Positions 1 to 30,278 of a stretch of DNA of 64,000 nucleotides are shown here, in pieces (position 1 is the first letter of the stretch; the number at the start of each line of letters is the position of its first letter). The notes beneath the pieces were generated by a model that searched no databases, was not told the DNA's origin, and saw nothing but the letters and a program-made list of their open reading frames with translations. This DNA is from Paraspadella gotoi (lineage: Eukaryota; Chaetognatha). Location: the NCBI GenBank assembly GCA_051294375.1, contig CM119265.1, positions 10,108,681-10,172,680 on the forward strand. Reading direction: 5' to 3'. The position numbers were made by a program, and so were the translations under genes.

Positions 1-21
1 TATCCCTTACCCTTGACTCAC

Positions 22-16730
<16,709 letters not shown>

Positions 16731-19700
16731 CTGACATAAAAACAAAAAAGATTAAAACAGAAATCGATGACGAAAATTCTTAAGTTTTTTTTTTCTGTTT
16801 TGCAAAATAAGAACCAGATTTTTAAAAAAGGGAAATGACCAGTTTTTTTTTTTTCTTTAGATTTTTAAATTTTTTTCCCACCAGTTTACTTGGCTCTCAA
16901 TTAGAAATCAATGTAGGAAAACCCTAACTTGATAACTTAAAATTTAAATACTAATGCCATTTATAAAGTTCGAAATTCATTTCGAACAATCGGTGACCGT
17001 CGCTCATGATTTATAGTTATAATATATATTTTCTGAAATATACTGATACGTATTTTCTTTTGATATTATTTTTTTTCAATGTCTCTATTGGCTTCTCAAA
17101 GTCGTGTTCTTCCACATAATTAAAAGCGAAGCCGACTTGGTATTAAATCGATTTAATTAGTGTGAGAAAAACGACTAATGAATCGATCAATATATGTTTT
17201 TTTAATTAAATGCGTCAACCACGGGTCGTCTGGGGGGAAGAAAAAGGAAGGAAAGGAAAAAACAAGGATAACAAATCGTTTAGAAGATGCGACGATGTAA
17301 ATACATCAAAAAGTAGACACACAAGTTGCAATCATAATTGTATAAACTTTTCATTTATTATCCTTTCCCAATTCGTCTCTTAAGATTGATTAATTAAACA
17401 AAATCGAAATCCAAGGCAAACAAGCTTTATCCCTAAACTCTGACCCAAATCCCAAATATTAATTCCAAACTTGATGCTATCAAAAACTAATTTAATTATG
17501 AATTTTATGAAAAAATAGGCCAAATAGGCCCCATTCGGAAAGATTTTCAGACCCCAAAAAATGAGCAATGTAAGACTTCCTTTAAAACGCAATCATCAAA
17601 GATATTGATGTTACTCTTCGCCTCTTTTGTTGTATAGTTATTAACCATTAAATGTTTTACGTCGACTCCCATTTTTTTGCGAAGGCGAAGAAATTTTTTT
17701 TTTTTTAGAAAGTTCCAGTTTGTGTTTTGAAAAAGAGTGGGAGAGCTAAAAGGCACAAATTCAGTAGTAGAATGCCGTAGTGAGGGGGTGACGAACAAAA
17801 GTACAGAATGTAAATGAATGAATATATATGTGTAAAGTACTGTATTTACTGAAATTGATCAAAAATGGATAAATGATTCTTCATTTTTTTGTCAAGCATT
17901 TTATTCCCCTTTTTCCGCCGCGTGGGGTAAAAGAAAGAAAAAACAAGAAGGGAAATTCAAATGTGTGTTGCGCCGAAGTAACTTTCTTAGCCCGTCTTTT
18001 ATTCTTTATAGTTTTATGATTTTGAAAATTGGGGTTTTTTCCTATCTTAAAAAAAGAGCAACCAACTAAATGCGAGTTATGAGCATTTTTAACAAAAGTA
18101 GGACGGACCGACGAAAAGACATACCGACAGACCGACAGACGGACCGAAAAGTGTCTCATAGAGTTGTTCCGCGAGTACTCGCAACTAACAAAAGGCTCTC
18201 GCTAATCGAAGTATTTTTGAATTATCGCGCTTTTTCCCGGAATTTCGCTCGAAGGCGTGAGTGAGATTTTGGTCTTGGAAATTAAATTTAATTATTTTGT
18301 TTTCTTTAAATAAATAGTTTATCTTCGCTGATCGTATGCTTGACTTTTTTCTTATTTGCTCTTGTCCATCGAGTCCGAATTTCTAACTGGTTTTTTCGCC
18401 GCATACGGATTTTTTACGGTTCACCTCTTGAGTCCGTGTTGAGTCCGTCTGTCTGTTCTCCCCTTAAAATCCCCGTTTGTTTGGTCCATCTTCTCTTGTC
18501 TGGCTGGAAAATAAAACGGAAGTCGGTTAATTTTGATTATAGTAGAATAGTAATTCAAAACGTTTTTATTAAGAGGTTATAGAGATTTTTAATAATAAAA
18601 ACGGTTTAAAATGAAGTTCCGATAGTTTGTGATATTTGTGGTTTACTGTTGATACATCAAGTTCCTTACTTGCTGTCCTTGAAGATTTAGTCACAGTCAC
18701 AAGGCTTTCACGATTTCAAAACCTGTTCTCCATCTCTCTCTGTCTCTCTCTCTCTCTGTCTCTCTCTCTCTTTCTCACTCTCTCTCGCTGTTTCCGCATC
18801 TTTTTCCTCCCGACGAGCGAAACCGAATTAGCAAAGACAAGATTTGTTTTCCTTCAAATTCATTATTCTTTTTCTTTTTACAGCTATTTCCAGCTCAAAG
18901 TAAAAGTATAATTAAACAATACATCTATACAATTTGAAGAATGTTAGGCGCTATTCACACCTGTGATCTTAATCTCAGTGCATGCGATGACTCTAAAAAA
19001 ATTTAGAAATTACTCTCCCCTGACCTAGTATATTAATTGTTCAATTGCAAGAATGTATTTTTAAAGCATTTTAACAAAGAAATAGTAGTGAAGTCCCAAG
19101 CCATCCTCAAACTTCTTTCGTCACCAGATGGAGAAAAGTTGTTTGTCTTTCCTCCCAACAAAATCAATTTTTCATTAAGAAAAATGTTTTTAGTTTCAAA
19201 GTGTGGTGTCGTCGTCGTCGTCGTCGTTGTCGTCGTTGTCGTCGTCAGGGTCATCGACATCGTCATTAACGTAATACTAAAGAAATGGTTTCTCCGCATT
19301 GTTCCTTGCATCAAATAAAGTAAAATTTGTGAGGAAGCGGACCTGACAGTTCGAAAATCAAAGCGAGTGTTGCGGAAAAAATTAAATTAGCTTCTTGCAG
19401 ATCAAAGGCTATACATATATAGAGCTATATATATATTATAGAACTTCACTTGGAAATCTTACTCAAATTTTTATGGTACAAGATAATATTTTAAAAATCT
19501 TTTTAGCTTATTGATAATTTATTATTTTATCCTTCTGTTAATATAATATTTATATTTTGTTCATTGTAAATCTATGTAATTTTTGTGTGTATCTGTTACT
19601 CTGTTTGCCCTTTTCTGTATGTATGTATATATATATATGTATATATACATGTTTTAACTAATTGTTATAAACGATTAAAACAGATAAACAATATTTGTGC

Positions 19701-20133
19701 CCTAAATATTTTTATTTTTCTTTCATTAGATACAAATGACAATTAGATTATGCACCTAACGGTTCGATGGGAACTCTCACTTCGTTGCCGCCTCAGAAAT
19801 TCTCCTCAATAATAAAGACTGACAACGACAACAATGACAACGAAATTAATAACAACGACAACTAGAATGAAAACCGAGATAGGTGCAAGTTGCCACCGAA
19901 ACGACCGAGTGGACGATGACAACGACGATGACGACGACGACGACGACAACCACAAAAAGCTCATAAAGCCTCCAGGTGCAATTGGGATTTAACACCTGGG
20001 CGGTGACATAATGGGGACGAAGATGACGACGAAGACGAGAGCGACGACGACGATAATGACGACGACATCGACGATAGAGACGATCTGTCTGGATACAATA
20101 ATTTCGACAGAGATAAGGATTGACGTGGATGGC

Positions 20134-20165
<32 letters not shown>

Positions 20166-20261
20166 TGACCAATTTAGAGATTAGATACGAAAAGGAGGGA
20201 GTAAGATGAACAACAACAACAACAATGGGAATCGCCAATTCTAAATTGATTAATTATACTA
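16731..20261. other. no gene recognised
   Basis: AT-rich intergenic or 5' UTR/intron sequence. Contains a CT tract at about 18733-18786 and (GTC)n at 19203-19246. (GAC)n arrays occur at about 19917-19950, 20030-20070 and 20128-20167. Open frames here are short or are triplet-repeat translations. Confidence 0.5.
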
Positions 20262-20824
20262 TCTAGGAAAAAAGTATATCACATAATTCATTTATTCAAT
20301 AAAAAGTATACAAAACATGGGTAAAACATTCTCAATATTTAGTATAGTCTTCCTCGGCATTAACTACTGCTTGCATTTGTTTGGGTATGCTCTTATACAG
20401 CAAATTAAGGTATGACAGTGAAATGTTTTTCGACATCTTTAATGCATTTCTTTTCAGCCCCGATGTTAATATTACGCATCTTTCCCTCTTTTTTGAAAGC
20501 TATAATAATACTTTTTTGAACCCGAAAAAGTTGCAAGGCCTTTAGCATTGCCAAATTAAAAAAATATTAAAAAAATAACTAACTCTATTTAAAATAAAAA
20601 CAAATAAAATGGTGGAAAACTAAATACGATTTTTTTACTATTTTTCATTTGAAGTAACAATATTTTTTTTGCCTGTAACTTCTAAACAATTTGACCTACA
20701 GAAAAAAGAAGGAAGCTACTAAAAAAAAATTCAATGTAGATTTGGAAACATTCTGATTTTTTTAAATATAATAATTTTAGAGTAGATATCTTTTATTAAA
20801 AATGTCATATACTCTTTTCCTAGA
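20262..20824 (-). mobile_element. deleted Tc1/mariner element with TIRs
   Basis: The ends are inverted repeats, tctaggaaaaaagtatatca at the left and tctaggaaaagagtatatga read from the right, each flanked by TA, the Tc1/mariner target duplication. On the minus strand a frame ending at 20332-20334 reads LKRNALKMSKNISLSYLN and LLYKSIPKQMQAVVNA then EEDYTKY-stop. It resembles the Tc1 transposase C-terminus (x-L-Y-x-S-M/I-P-x-R-x-x-A-V-x-x-A-K-G-x-x-T-K-Y). At 563 bp the DNA-binding and most catalytic coding sequence is missing, so it is inactive. Confidence 0.8.
20332..20460 (-). pseudogene. Tc1-like transposase C-terminal remnant
   Basis: About 43 residues in one frame ending TKY-stop. The upstream frame is lost to stops and shifts. 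The catalytic D-D-E/D residues are not present in the surviving piece. Confidence 0.7.
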
Positions 20825-20844
20825 TAGAAATGAATAAGATTTAA

Positions 20845-21139
20845 AGAGGACGACGACGACGAAGACGACGACGACGAAGACGACGACGAAGGGGACGATG
20901 ACGATAATGTAGACGACGACAATGCGGATGCACACAAAACTACAACAACAACGACAACGATGCGGACGTTCCAAAGCCGCCCGCGCCGTTAACGAAGACG
21001 ATAACGAAGACGATAACGAAGACGATAACGAAGACGATAACGACGACGACGAAGACGACGACGACGACGACGACGAACCCCGGTCGCGTCGAACGCGAGA
21101 ATCTCAGACGCGAAAAAGAATACGATTTCAAGGGCGAAA

Positions 21140-21177
<38 letters not shown>

Positions 21178-21200
21178 CACGACCACGACCACGACTACTA
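20845..21200. repeat. (GAC/GAA)n triplet arrays
   Basis: Several blocks of gacgacgac and cgataacgaaga units, then an uninterrupted (GAC)n at about 21139-21175. Acidic, Arg-rich or Val-rich frames on both strands are products of the repeat. Confidence 0.9.
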
Positions 21201-22800
21201 CGACGACCGACGGCGCGATTCTCTCACTTCGCGTCGGCATCGAGAAAAATGGAAAAAAAGCGCCAAAAAAACCGAAATTGAATTATTAAATGACGGATTT
21301 ACCTTTTTTTTTAAATCTTCGTTATATACGTGTACAATTTGTACAATGTACATAAACAACCGAACATAGATGGATTTTTTTTTAGATTTTAGTTTCGTCG
21401 TCGCCGGTTTTAAACGACTCCAGCGCCGTGGCGGCCAGAAAGAAACCATTTCGTTTTTTGGTTTTTTTTTTAGAAAAAATAAAAGGATTGTATTGGATTT
21501 CCCAGGATTGCCCAGGATTGCCCAGGATTGTATTCTCGGTGTTACTACGAAATAGCTGAGTTTACGTCTTGTCAGATTTAGATTTAACATCTTCCTTCAT
21601 AGGCTAATCTAACCAAGATTTTTTCAATTTGTTTTTAATAATGTTTCAATCAATTTCTTTTGTTTTTGTTTTTTCATTTGTTTTGCCAAGTCTCCCTCTT
21701 TCCTTTTAATTTTTTCTCTTGGATATATAAATGTTCTCTCAAGTTGTTCTTTAGATTGCCCGAGTGCTTTCGTGTTCCTGGTTCCGTTTGCGATTTGGAA
21801 CCGGGCGTTGGAAACGAAATATATTAAAGCGTGTGAATTTAGATGTACTGAACTGAACGTGGAACTTGAAAACGATTCCTACGACGACGACGACGACCGA
21901 CGGACGTCCTCCGGACGAATCACATCCATTAAAATTCGGGCGCTGAGTGGCTTTCCAGAAAGCAATCCGTTGACAGCTGATCGACCGAAACTGGCAAATT
22001 CGGAAATAAATGAAATGGAAAACCGAAAGTGGAACCAAAAAAATGACCTTAATAATGGAACCGAAACTCGAGAACAGACAGGGGAAGAGTGATAATCGCT
22101 TGGCATGTGGTTATTGATATTTTATATCATTATTATTTAACTTTTATTGTTTAGATGCTGAACTTTATTTAATTCTTGGAATTCACTAAAACGGGATTGC
22201 AGAGATTCCTCGGGATGGTTGACTGAAGCAAAAATTGAAAAGTGAATCGGGATCTTTTTGATTAAGTTTCAACTAATGTTGGCAAGATCTAAAAATAAGT
22301 TCTTAACTAATTATTTGAGAGCAGCAACTGAATTTGTTTTAGAACGATTTTACTTTCTTTCTTTCAATTGAAAAATCTCATGGCACTCCATTACCACTGC
22401 ATCTGACCAATTTGATGAGATGATGATATCACATCATCATCCATCGTCATCATCCATCCATAATCATTATACCTCGGATGTGTGATTCGCGCGTCATTCA
22501 GAAAGTGCTATTGAGATGGCGCTAAAAGTGATTTCTCAGCGGGCCTGCATTCACAGTCTGATCTCAATCGATTCACAGGCGCCTTTTGTCGACACTTGTG
22601 ATGCATTTTCGATGAATAAAATTGAGTAAAGAAACATCTTTGTTCGAGAAAGAACGACGCTTAAAACTACCAACAAACCACGTAACACGCGCGATAATTC
22701 ATTATTTAAAAATTGTTCCATTCTCATGATCATTCCAATAATTTAAGAATCTTTAAGACTTTGAACATTTTTTTTTTATTACCATAAACCTTGAATAAAT
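21201..22800. other. no gene recognised
   Basis: Contains a short run of ttgcccagga repeats (about 21500-21530) and (GAC)n at 21880-21898. The 21760-22090 patch is less AT-rich and open in more than one frame, but no domain or splice border was recognised. Confidence 0.4.
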
Positions 22801-23010
22801 ATTAAATAAAACTTAAAAAACGCGCGAAAAGTTACACATACTCATATTTTTGCTCAAAATTTAAAACTTTTACTAGGGTAAGCCGCACTTCAATGGGGCT
22901 GTAAGTAACAGTTTAACTAAAAAATCTATTTCCATACCACTTGTCAATCTTTATACTAAAACTATCGTAAGACTTAACAAGCACCTCTCTCACTCAAGAA
23001 ATTCTTTCTC

Positions 23011-23088
<78 letters not shown>

Positions 23089-23238
23089 TTTAAAGAAAGT
23101 GGAAACTTCACTACCTCAAGTGAAACGTTTCAACATTGAGTGATTTCTAGTCTTCTTTTGTTTGGCTTCCTCTCGTCTCTCTCTCTCCTCCTCTCTCTCT
23201 CTCTCTCTCCTCTTCTCTCTCTCCTCTCTCTCCTCTCT

Positions 23239-23276
<38 letters not shown>

Positions 23277-24557
23277 AACAATTCTCTTCGTTGGTTTATG
23301 TCTTTCGTCGCTCAATTTTTTTTTCTTTACGTTTTCATTTCTTTTTCGTCGTATCCGAATATTTTGTTTATTTTTTTCTCTTTTTCAATAATTAATATCT
23401 TCATTGGTTGGTGTATTTGTTTGTGTTTCGTCTTTACCTGCCAGCATAAAAAAAATATAACATTATTATATTTAACCAGCACAATATTTGGAATACTTAT
23501 GTTTTCCTCAAAGGCACAAAAAAAACTTTAATGAGAAAAAATTATTCCGTTTTAAAAATAGCGCCTTTTAAATAGAATAAGCAATATTATTTTCTACAAT
23601 TCTACAACAATGAATCACATATATATGTCAGAATGACAACTACATTGTTCATTTGTCTTTTCTCTCGTCTTTGAAGAAGACTCCTTTATCTTTCCTCATC
23701 ATTTGTTTCTTCTTTTCTCCGCCTTCGTCGTCATCATCGTCATCGTCGTCGTCATCGTCATCGTCGTCGACTTCGTCGTTCTTATTCTTTATTTTCTCAT
23801 ATTTTTCGTCCCTTTTTTTCGTCGTTGTTGTCGTCGTAGGCGCCCTGTCCGCCCAGACGTCTCGAATATGATTTACGGTGGTTTTTTTTTAGATAGATCG
23901 TCGTGTTCTTTTGTTTTTATTATCGTTTCTGGAAATCGTCAGAGGCCGCTTCTGGTGAGTCGATAGGCCTTCGTGTTATTTTCTCCCCTTTTATGTCGTT
24001 TTATGTGATGTATTTTGAGTTTTTAGATAAACAAGTTAAAATTATTGTTTTGTTCCTCAGAACCAGTTTTTCACTACACGTTTTACAAATATCATATCGT
24101 ACATATTGCTTATCAAAATAATTCGGCACTAACGTAAGAGTAATTAAATCGTTAACTAAGGAAAAACAATTAAGAATTATTGGCTCTGTTAATTTTTTAG
24201 ACGAAATCTTTTTTTTAAAAATCTTTCTGGTTGAGACGTTTAAGTTTTGGCCGAAAACCGTCGGCGGCGTTTTTGTCGTAAAACCAAAACAGGGAGGTAA
24301 AAAACAGAGTAGCAATCCTCGATTTTACTTTCTTTCCATTTTTTTATGAGGTAAACTTTCGAAAAAAAATGTTTTCTCTCTGCTTAAATTATGGTTATTA
24401 AACTTGTTTTTAACTAAGGATTGAACGAAGTAAGTAACTTACTTTCCAATACGTAACAAACGTAATTTAAAGATAATCGATAGATTATATATAGATCAAT
24501 AGCTATTAATGGAGAATAGATAGAGAGAGAGAGAGATGAGAGAGGAGAGAGAAGAGA

Positions 24558-24560
<3 letters not shown>
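22800..24560. repeat. block duplicated in inverted orientation at 36940-38720
   Basis: Non-coding block with CT tracts (22995-23085, 23176-23275) and GTC-rich sequence (23720-23850). Its reverse complement is found at 36940-38720 with scattered indels. Landmarks: the acgtattggaaagtaagtta region at 24430-24460, the aaccagtttttcactacacg region at 24060-24080, and the left end near aagccgcacttcaatgg at 22880-22896. Confidence 0.85.
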
Positions 24561-24605
<45 letters not shown>

Positions 24606-24744
24606 ATGAATGCATTGAATGTATGAAACAGATACGGCCTTTGGGCACGCCTTAATGCGGCCTATACAGGCCGTTTTTAAATAAAGGTACAGTGTAAATT
24701 ACCGATTGTTTAAAATACAGAGATGAGAGAGAGGAGAGAGCGAG

Positions 24745-24778
<34 letters not shown>

Positions 24779-25067
24779 TTTAGAACCACACTCGACTCTA
24801 CATAATCTACATTTACAATCAGTAAATCTGTGCCTGAACAACAATCACAAAATCCGTTGGGCAATTTTTGTAGCCGACGTCAGAGGGCGTCGCTGTCGTC
24901 GTCGTCTAAATCCTCTTACGAGTGACGTCTTTTTCTTCTTTTTGTGTCGCGAAACGGAAGACTCGACAAAAGAGCAGCCAATCTTTTCTTGTCACATCGA
25001 GTTTTAATTTTTTTTTTCAAGGATAGAATTACGTTTGGCTTTTGTTTCTTTAATAATTGTTTTTGTT
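24561..25067. other. no gene recognised
   Basis: GA tracts at about 24563-24605 and 24740-24776 with unique sequence between. A (GTC)n fragment lies at about 24893-24906. Confidence 0.5.
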
Positions 25068-25378
25068 GTGGCAATCTGCGAATTGTGCCATCTGTGACAA
25101 TCTGAGTTATCTGTGACATTCATCTGTGACAATCTGAGTTATCTGTGACATTCATCTGTGACAATCTGAGTTATCTGTAACATTCATCTGTGACAATCTG
25201 AGTTATCTGTGACATTCATCTGTGACAATCTGAGTTATCTGTGACATTCATCTGTGACAATCTGTGTGATCTGTGACATTCATCTGTGACAATCTGTATT
25301 ATCTGTGACATTCATCTGTGACAATCTGCGTTATCTGTGACATTCATCTGTGACAATCTGCGTTATCTGTGACAATTA
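25068..25378. repeat. 32-bp satellite, about nine units
   Basis: Unit atctgtgacattcatctg plus tgacaatctgagtt; later units vary at the gagtt/gcgtt/tgtga positions. Regular period with no unique spacers, so a simple tandem satellite. Confidence 0.95.
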
Positions 25379-25979
25379 ACTTCGTTCAATCATCGCGAAA
25401 CACTTTTTTTTTCGTCTGTCAGTTTGGTTTTTTGACCTGAATTTTCTACCCGCATTTTTTTTTCCTCTTTTAACGATTTTTTGGGCAGCGAGATTCTTCG
25501 ACGACAGAAGCTATTCACCGATGGTCCCGGGTTCGAGGCGGGTTCGTATTCTTTTTCACATGGATTTTCACAATCACTCTGATACTTGCATCATCACCTT
25601 AGTTGGAATTGAGATAGTTATTAGCTAACAAATTTTCATTCCCCGTTTTATTGATTTGCAACAAATGGCATACATTTAAACACAAAAGTTGTAGAGTTAC
25701 GATTTAACAAGTTATAAATAAAAAGTTAACAATACCGTATATTAACCAATAGCTCTTCTATTTTCCCTCATATCGGATTAAACGTCTATTCAACTTTACC
25801 CTAAAATAGTGTTACTCATTATTAATCATTGTTATAATTATTGTTGCGATAAAGGCTCAAAGGGAAAATTGATGTTTTTTTGTTCCTTCAATTATTTTAT
25901 TACTTTTTAAATCAGCGTGTCTCGTTCCTTGTTTTTGTTCAGCGCCTTCGGGTTTCTGAACGTGAATTTCAGGAACGAG

Positions 25980-26026
<47 letters not shown>

Positions 26027-26606
26027 CACAGAATTTGTGAAACGTCTCGTACAAATAACACAGATAGTGTAGTAAAACTATTACGAGTGAGTAGTAAGGC
26101 GTAGTAAAATTTCTAAATTTAACTTTNNNNNNNNNNNNNNNNNNNNNNNNNNNNNNNNNNNNNNNNNNNNNNNNNNNNNNNNNNNNNNNNNNNNNNNNNN
26201 NNNNNNNNNNNNNNNNNNNNNNNNNNNNNNNNNNNNNNNNNNNNNNNNNNNNNNNNNNNNNNNNNNNNNNNNNNNNNNNNNNNNNNNNNNNNNNNNNNNN
26301 NNNNNNNNNNNNNNNNNNNNNNNNNNNNNNNNNNNNNNNNNNNNNNNNNNNNNNNNNNNNNNNNNNNNNNNNAGAATTTTCGTATGTAACTTTCACTACG
26401 CCTTAGTGAGTAGTATATATCTCAATGTTCTCGATATTCGATATTCAATTTTTATTTTTATATCATGATGTTTTTTATTAACGGATACAGGAGTTTCATA
26501 ATCGCTATTTTGTAACTTACCGTCGAATTTTAATGTCGCCTTAAGGAGTGTTAATACATTCCAGGTGCAATAAAACTTACTCAAATCAAATCTCTCTCTC
26601 TCTCTG

Positions 26607-26641
<35 letters not shown>

Positions 26642-27495
26642 CGTCGGCTTTTCAGAATTCCTTTGGCTTATTGGATTACGGTTCCCACAGGGAAAAAAAA
26701 ATAATTTCGGTATGAATGTTTTTTATTCGTGACTCTTTCACGTTCGTGAAATATTTTCGGTGAATTTTTCAAAATGTCTGACTTTTGAAAACTCGGCGGA
26801 AGTGATAAGTTTAAAAAAAGAATAAATAGCAAAAAAAATGGGGATAAGTAGCTCATGGAGATTTTATCACCGGTAAAACAAAACTTTGTTTTCTCCATCT
26901 TAGTTCGTTTTAACATTTAACGTTTAAATTCTTTTTTTTTTTCGATCTTTAGCCAAAACAAATGTCGTCGCGTGCGTCATTAAACATTAAATATTAATAA
27001 ACTTTATGTTTATTTAGCATCGAATCAAGGCAGCGGCCAAAGTTTCCCGGCTTTCCGCGTCACATTCGCCTCATCATTTCGACCTTTACGCCATCTTTTT
27101 TTCTTTTTTTCTCTCTTTTTTTTCTTTCTTTTTTTTTCTTTCTTTTTTTTCTTTTCCTTTTTTTTTTCGCGCCACTGTTTTTTGGACGACTGTCAAAAAA
27201 TGTCCGAATCTGTCAGATTTTGTCAAACTCTATCCAACCGACGCCAACTTCATTAAGAGAAAATTTATTTTTTTATTTGTTTGTCAAGGGGAGATAAGCG
27301 ATTCCAATGGGGAAAAAATGTATTCCCCCCAGGGAGAAAAAAAAAGAGAATCCCCAGGGGGGGGGGGAAATAGTCCGCGGAGGTTGGAGTAAAAATCGAT
27401 AAATAATTTCGCGGAGAAGCGAACCAACAAGCGAGAGGTTGTCAATAATGACCGAGCGTCGAAACAAATCTATTATGGCAACAGCCGGGTTGCCT
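25379..27495. other. no gene recognised; 246-N gap
   Basis: CT arrays at 25984-26022 and 26590-26640. The gap at 26127-26372 is flanked by inverted 14-15-base matches (taaggcgtagt-aaa). A T-rich run lies at about 27100-27170 and a poly-G run at 27356-27367. Confidence 0.45.
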
Positions 27496-27733
27496 GTGAT
27501 GCCCATTGGGATGGGGCATCTCACTATTGGCTTTGGGGGCTTCCGACCCTCAGTGACGCCTCCAGTCACTGGCGCGGTTACCCTAGGACGGTCTCGCTTT
27601 GCCAACGCAGAGGGAAGTCGTTAGGACTGTGGATGGAACACTACACTTGGGATGGTGTGTTCCCCCTCTGAGCCAATGGATTTGGCTGAAGGATGGTGGA
27701 CGTGAGGCGGTGTGAATATACCGCCACACTATC
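27496..27733 (+). repeat. hairpin-rich dispersed repeat, copy 1
   Basis: GC-rich unit nearly identical to 33923-34133. It starts tgtgatgcccattggg and ends near gtgaatataccgccaca. It contains two potential stem-loops: gatgccc...ggggcatc and cagtgac-gcctcca-gtcactg. Copy 1 has an extra block of about 25 bases (gccaacgcagagggaagtcg...). No coding frame is conserved between the copies. Confidence 0.85.
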
Positions 27734-27844
27734 ACATTTTTCTTCCGATTTTTTTTCACGTGAGAAGCAAAGGAAGTTGGCGTGGCGGATCCGGGGACTC
27801 CGAGAATACGAAAGCAATTCGGAACTTTATTTCTTTAATTTAAT

Positions 27845-27954
27845 TTTGCGTCGATCCATCTATCTAATCTAATCTAATCTATCTATCTATTCTAATCTAA
27901 TCTAATCTATCTTATCTATCTATCTATCTTATCTATCTATCTTATCTATCTATG

Positions 27955-27996
<42 letters not shown>

Positions 27997-28150
27997 ATCT
28001 ATGTATCTATCTATCTATCTATCTAATTATCTATCTATCTATCTATCTTATCTATCTATCTCATGCTATCTATTAGTTTTTTCTCTCTATCTATCTATCT
28101 TTCTATCTATCTATCTTATCTATCTATGTATCTATATATCTATCTATCTA

Positions 28151-28183
<33 letters not shown>

Positions 28184-28222
28184 ATCATATCTATCTATCT
28201 ATCGTATCTAGTTTTTTTTCTG

Positions 28223-28258
<36 letters not shown>

Positions 28259-28321
28259 TTTTTTCGTCTTCAAAATTCGCACGATTTTCGCTGAATGCGT
28301 ATCTATCTATCTATCTAATCA

Positions 28322-28415
<94 letters not shown>

Positions 28416-28437
28416 TTATATATCTATCTATCTATTT
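27845..28437. repeat. (TATC)n microsatellite array
   Basis: About 590 bases of mostly TATC units with TCTAA and TTATC variants. Two interruptions share the sequence ttcaaaattcgcacgatttt (28269-28288 and 28447-28466), indicating that part of the array was duplicated. Confidence 0.95.
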
Positions 28438-30278
28438 TTTTCTTCTTCAAAATTCGCACGATTTTCGCTGAATGCGAATCGCATTTTGTATCTTTTCTTA
28501 TCGAAGAGTTTTTTTCTTATTTCTTTTTTACTCATTTTTTTTTTCAAGGTTTTTTCTCAAAGATTTTGACTTCTTTTTCGCCTTTTAACCAAATTTGCAT
28601 ACGAAATGAGGCTAAATTGATTTCGTCGTTTTTTTTCCGATTTTTTTAACTTCGAATGTCAATCAAATTTGATCACAGTTTAATAAATTTCTCTCCTTTT
28701 TCTCTCAATAATATTTTTCTTCTGTTTGTGAATTTTTTTTTTCGGACAACTTCCCTCTTTCGCCAACAAAAAATAAATTCAGCTTTCTCAAATTTCTCTC
28801 TTAAATCTAAAACTCTCTCTCTCTCTCTCTCTTTCTCATTCTCTCTCTCTCATGAGACTGGATTATTTTCCTTTCGCTACCAGTAATTGGAACATGTTGA
28901 GATGGGATTTTTTTTCTCTTTTTGAAACAACAATAAACATTATGATTAATTTTTACATAACTAACAAAACCTTAAGGTGCAAATTTTCTCATCAGTTTCT
29001 TTTAATTTAATCATTAACGCCCTAATGGAATAATGATTAGTAAGAAGCAAAAAAGATCCGAATAATACCAAAATGCATAAAAAACGTTTAGCCCACCTGC
29101 CGGAGAAGCAGATTTTGAATAATGCCATTGTTCGGCTTTTAGTCTGATGTCATTTTGAGAAAAAAAAATACAATGAAGGCAATTGTGTGATAATATTTGA
29201 TATTCGGAAAGAATTCAGGCGATAATATTATTTTTTTGAGATTGTAAAATATTCTTCTGTCAAAGTAAAATTTTATTTAACGAATCCTGTTTTTGTGAGT
29301 CTTTATATTTTTTCGGTATTGCCAATGTTATTTTTACATGTACAGAGAGTCAGGCTTTTGTTTAATCAAATATTTTTAAAAGTGGAAGACAAGATTAATG
29401 ATATAGATCTATTCCGTAACCTTTATTTCCTTTTTTTCAAAATGGTTTTCATGTCCTTTTTTAGCAAAAAATATCCAATTGCTTAACGGATATACACGTC
29501 AATCTAATTTTTCAAAAACATACAAACTAAATAAAGTCAATGTATACAAAGGCTTTTTTCATATCCTCGTTCGCTAGTGAATAATTGAGGGATCATTTTT
29601 CGCTCGAGTGAACTGGGAAATTCTACCACAAATTAGCGACCAGAACGTTTGCCTCGTGAATAATTGCAGGTTGGGCTTTCTTTAAAAAATATCTCTCTCT
29701 GTCACTCTCTTTGTGTCTTTGTCTCGTTCCCTATTTAACTATTTTCAACGATTTTTTACGTCTTATTACAGAAAAAGGTTTTTATTTGGTGATGAATTTT
29801 TTAAGATAAAAAAAAATCCTGATTTCGAAAAAAAAAATATCGTCGTAATTGAAAAATTTCATCAAAATGGAAAATTCTGTTATCGATCGAAAGAGAGAAT
29901 GTTTTTGTTTGAACGCAGCCTAAGTCTGGCTGATTTTTGGGTTTCGTAATTTGAAAAAGAAAAAAAATATTACATGTAGATTTTGGGGGGAGAATTAATA
30001 TCTTTTAAATAAAATGATTAATCTAATGGTTATATATCAAGCTATTTCATCTCGTAACTTTTCTTCCTCAGGATTTATAAAATCGAAGTTTTCAGCTCGA
30101 GAACGCCCCCCTTCCATCTGTAAACATCTGTAAACATTGAGTTGGCAAATGTCTCAAAGACTCGATCTTCAAACATCTGACGACTTCATTCTCAAAACTA
30201 AAACTCGAAACGAATCAATCGTCAAAAATTCAAACTCAACAATTCTTTTAATCTCCGATTATTGACGTCGAAAGGAAG
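28438..30278. other. upstream region of CMIP, no gene recognised
   Basis: AT-rich, with a short CT tract at 28812-28850. The 30060-30278 stretch probably holds the CMIP 5' UTR; no TATA box or CCAAT box stands out near the start. Confidence 0.4.

Noticed and set aside
20731-21281. Acidic and poly-Val/Ser frames
   Set aside because: Products of (GAC)n arrays; no initiation or splice context.
25068-25378. Possible CRISPR-like array
   Set aside because: Contiguous 32-bp satellite without unique spacers, in an animal genome.
28001-28569. Ile/Tyr/Leu/Ser frame that looks like a membrane protein
   Set aside because: Translation of the TATC microsatellite.
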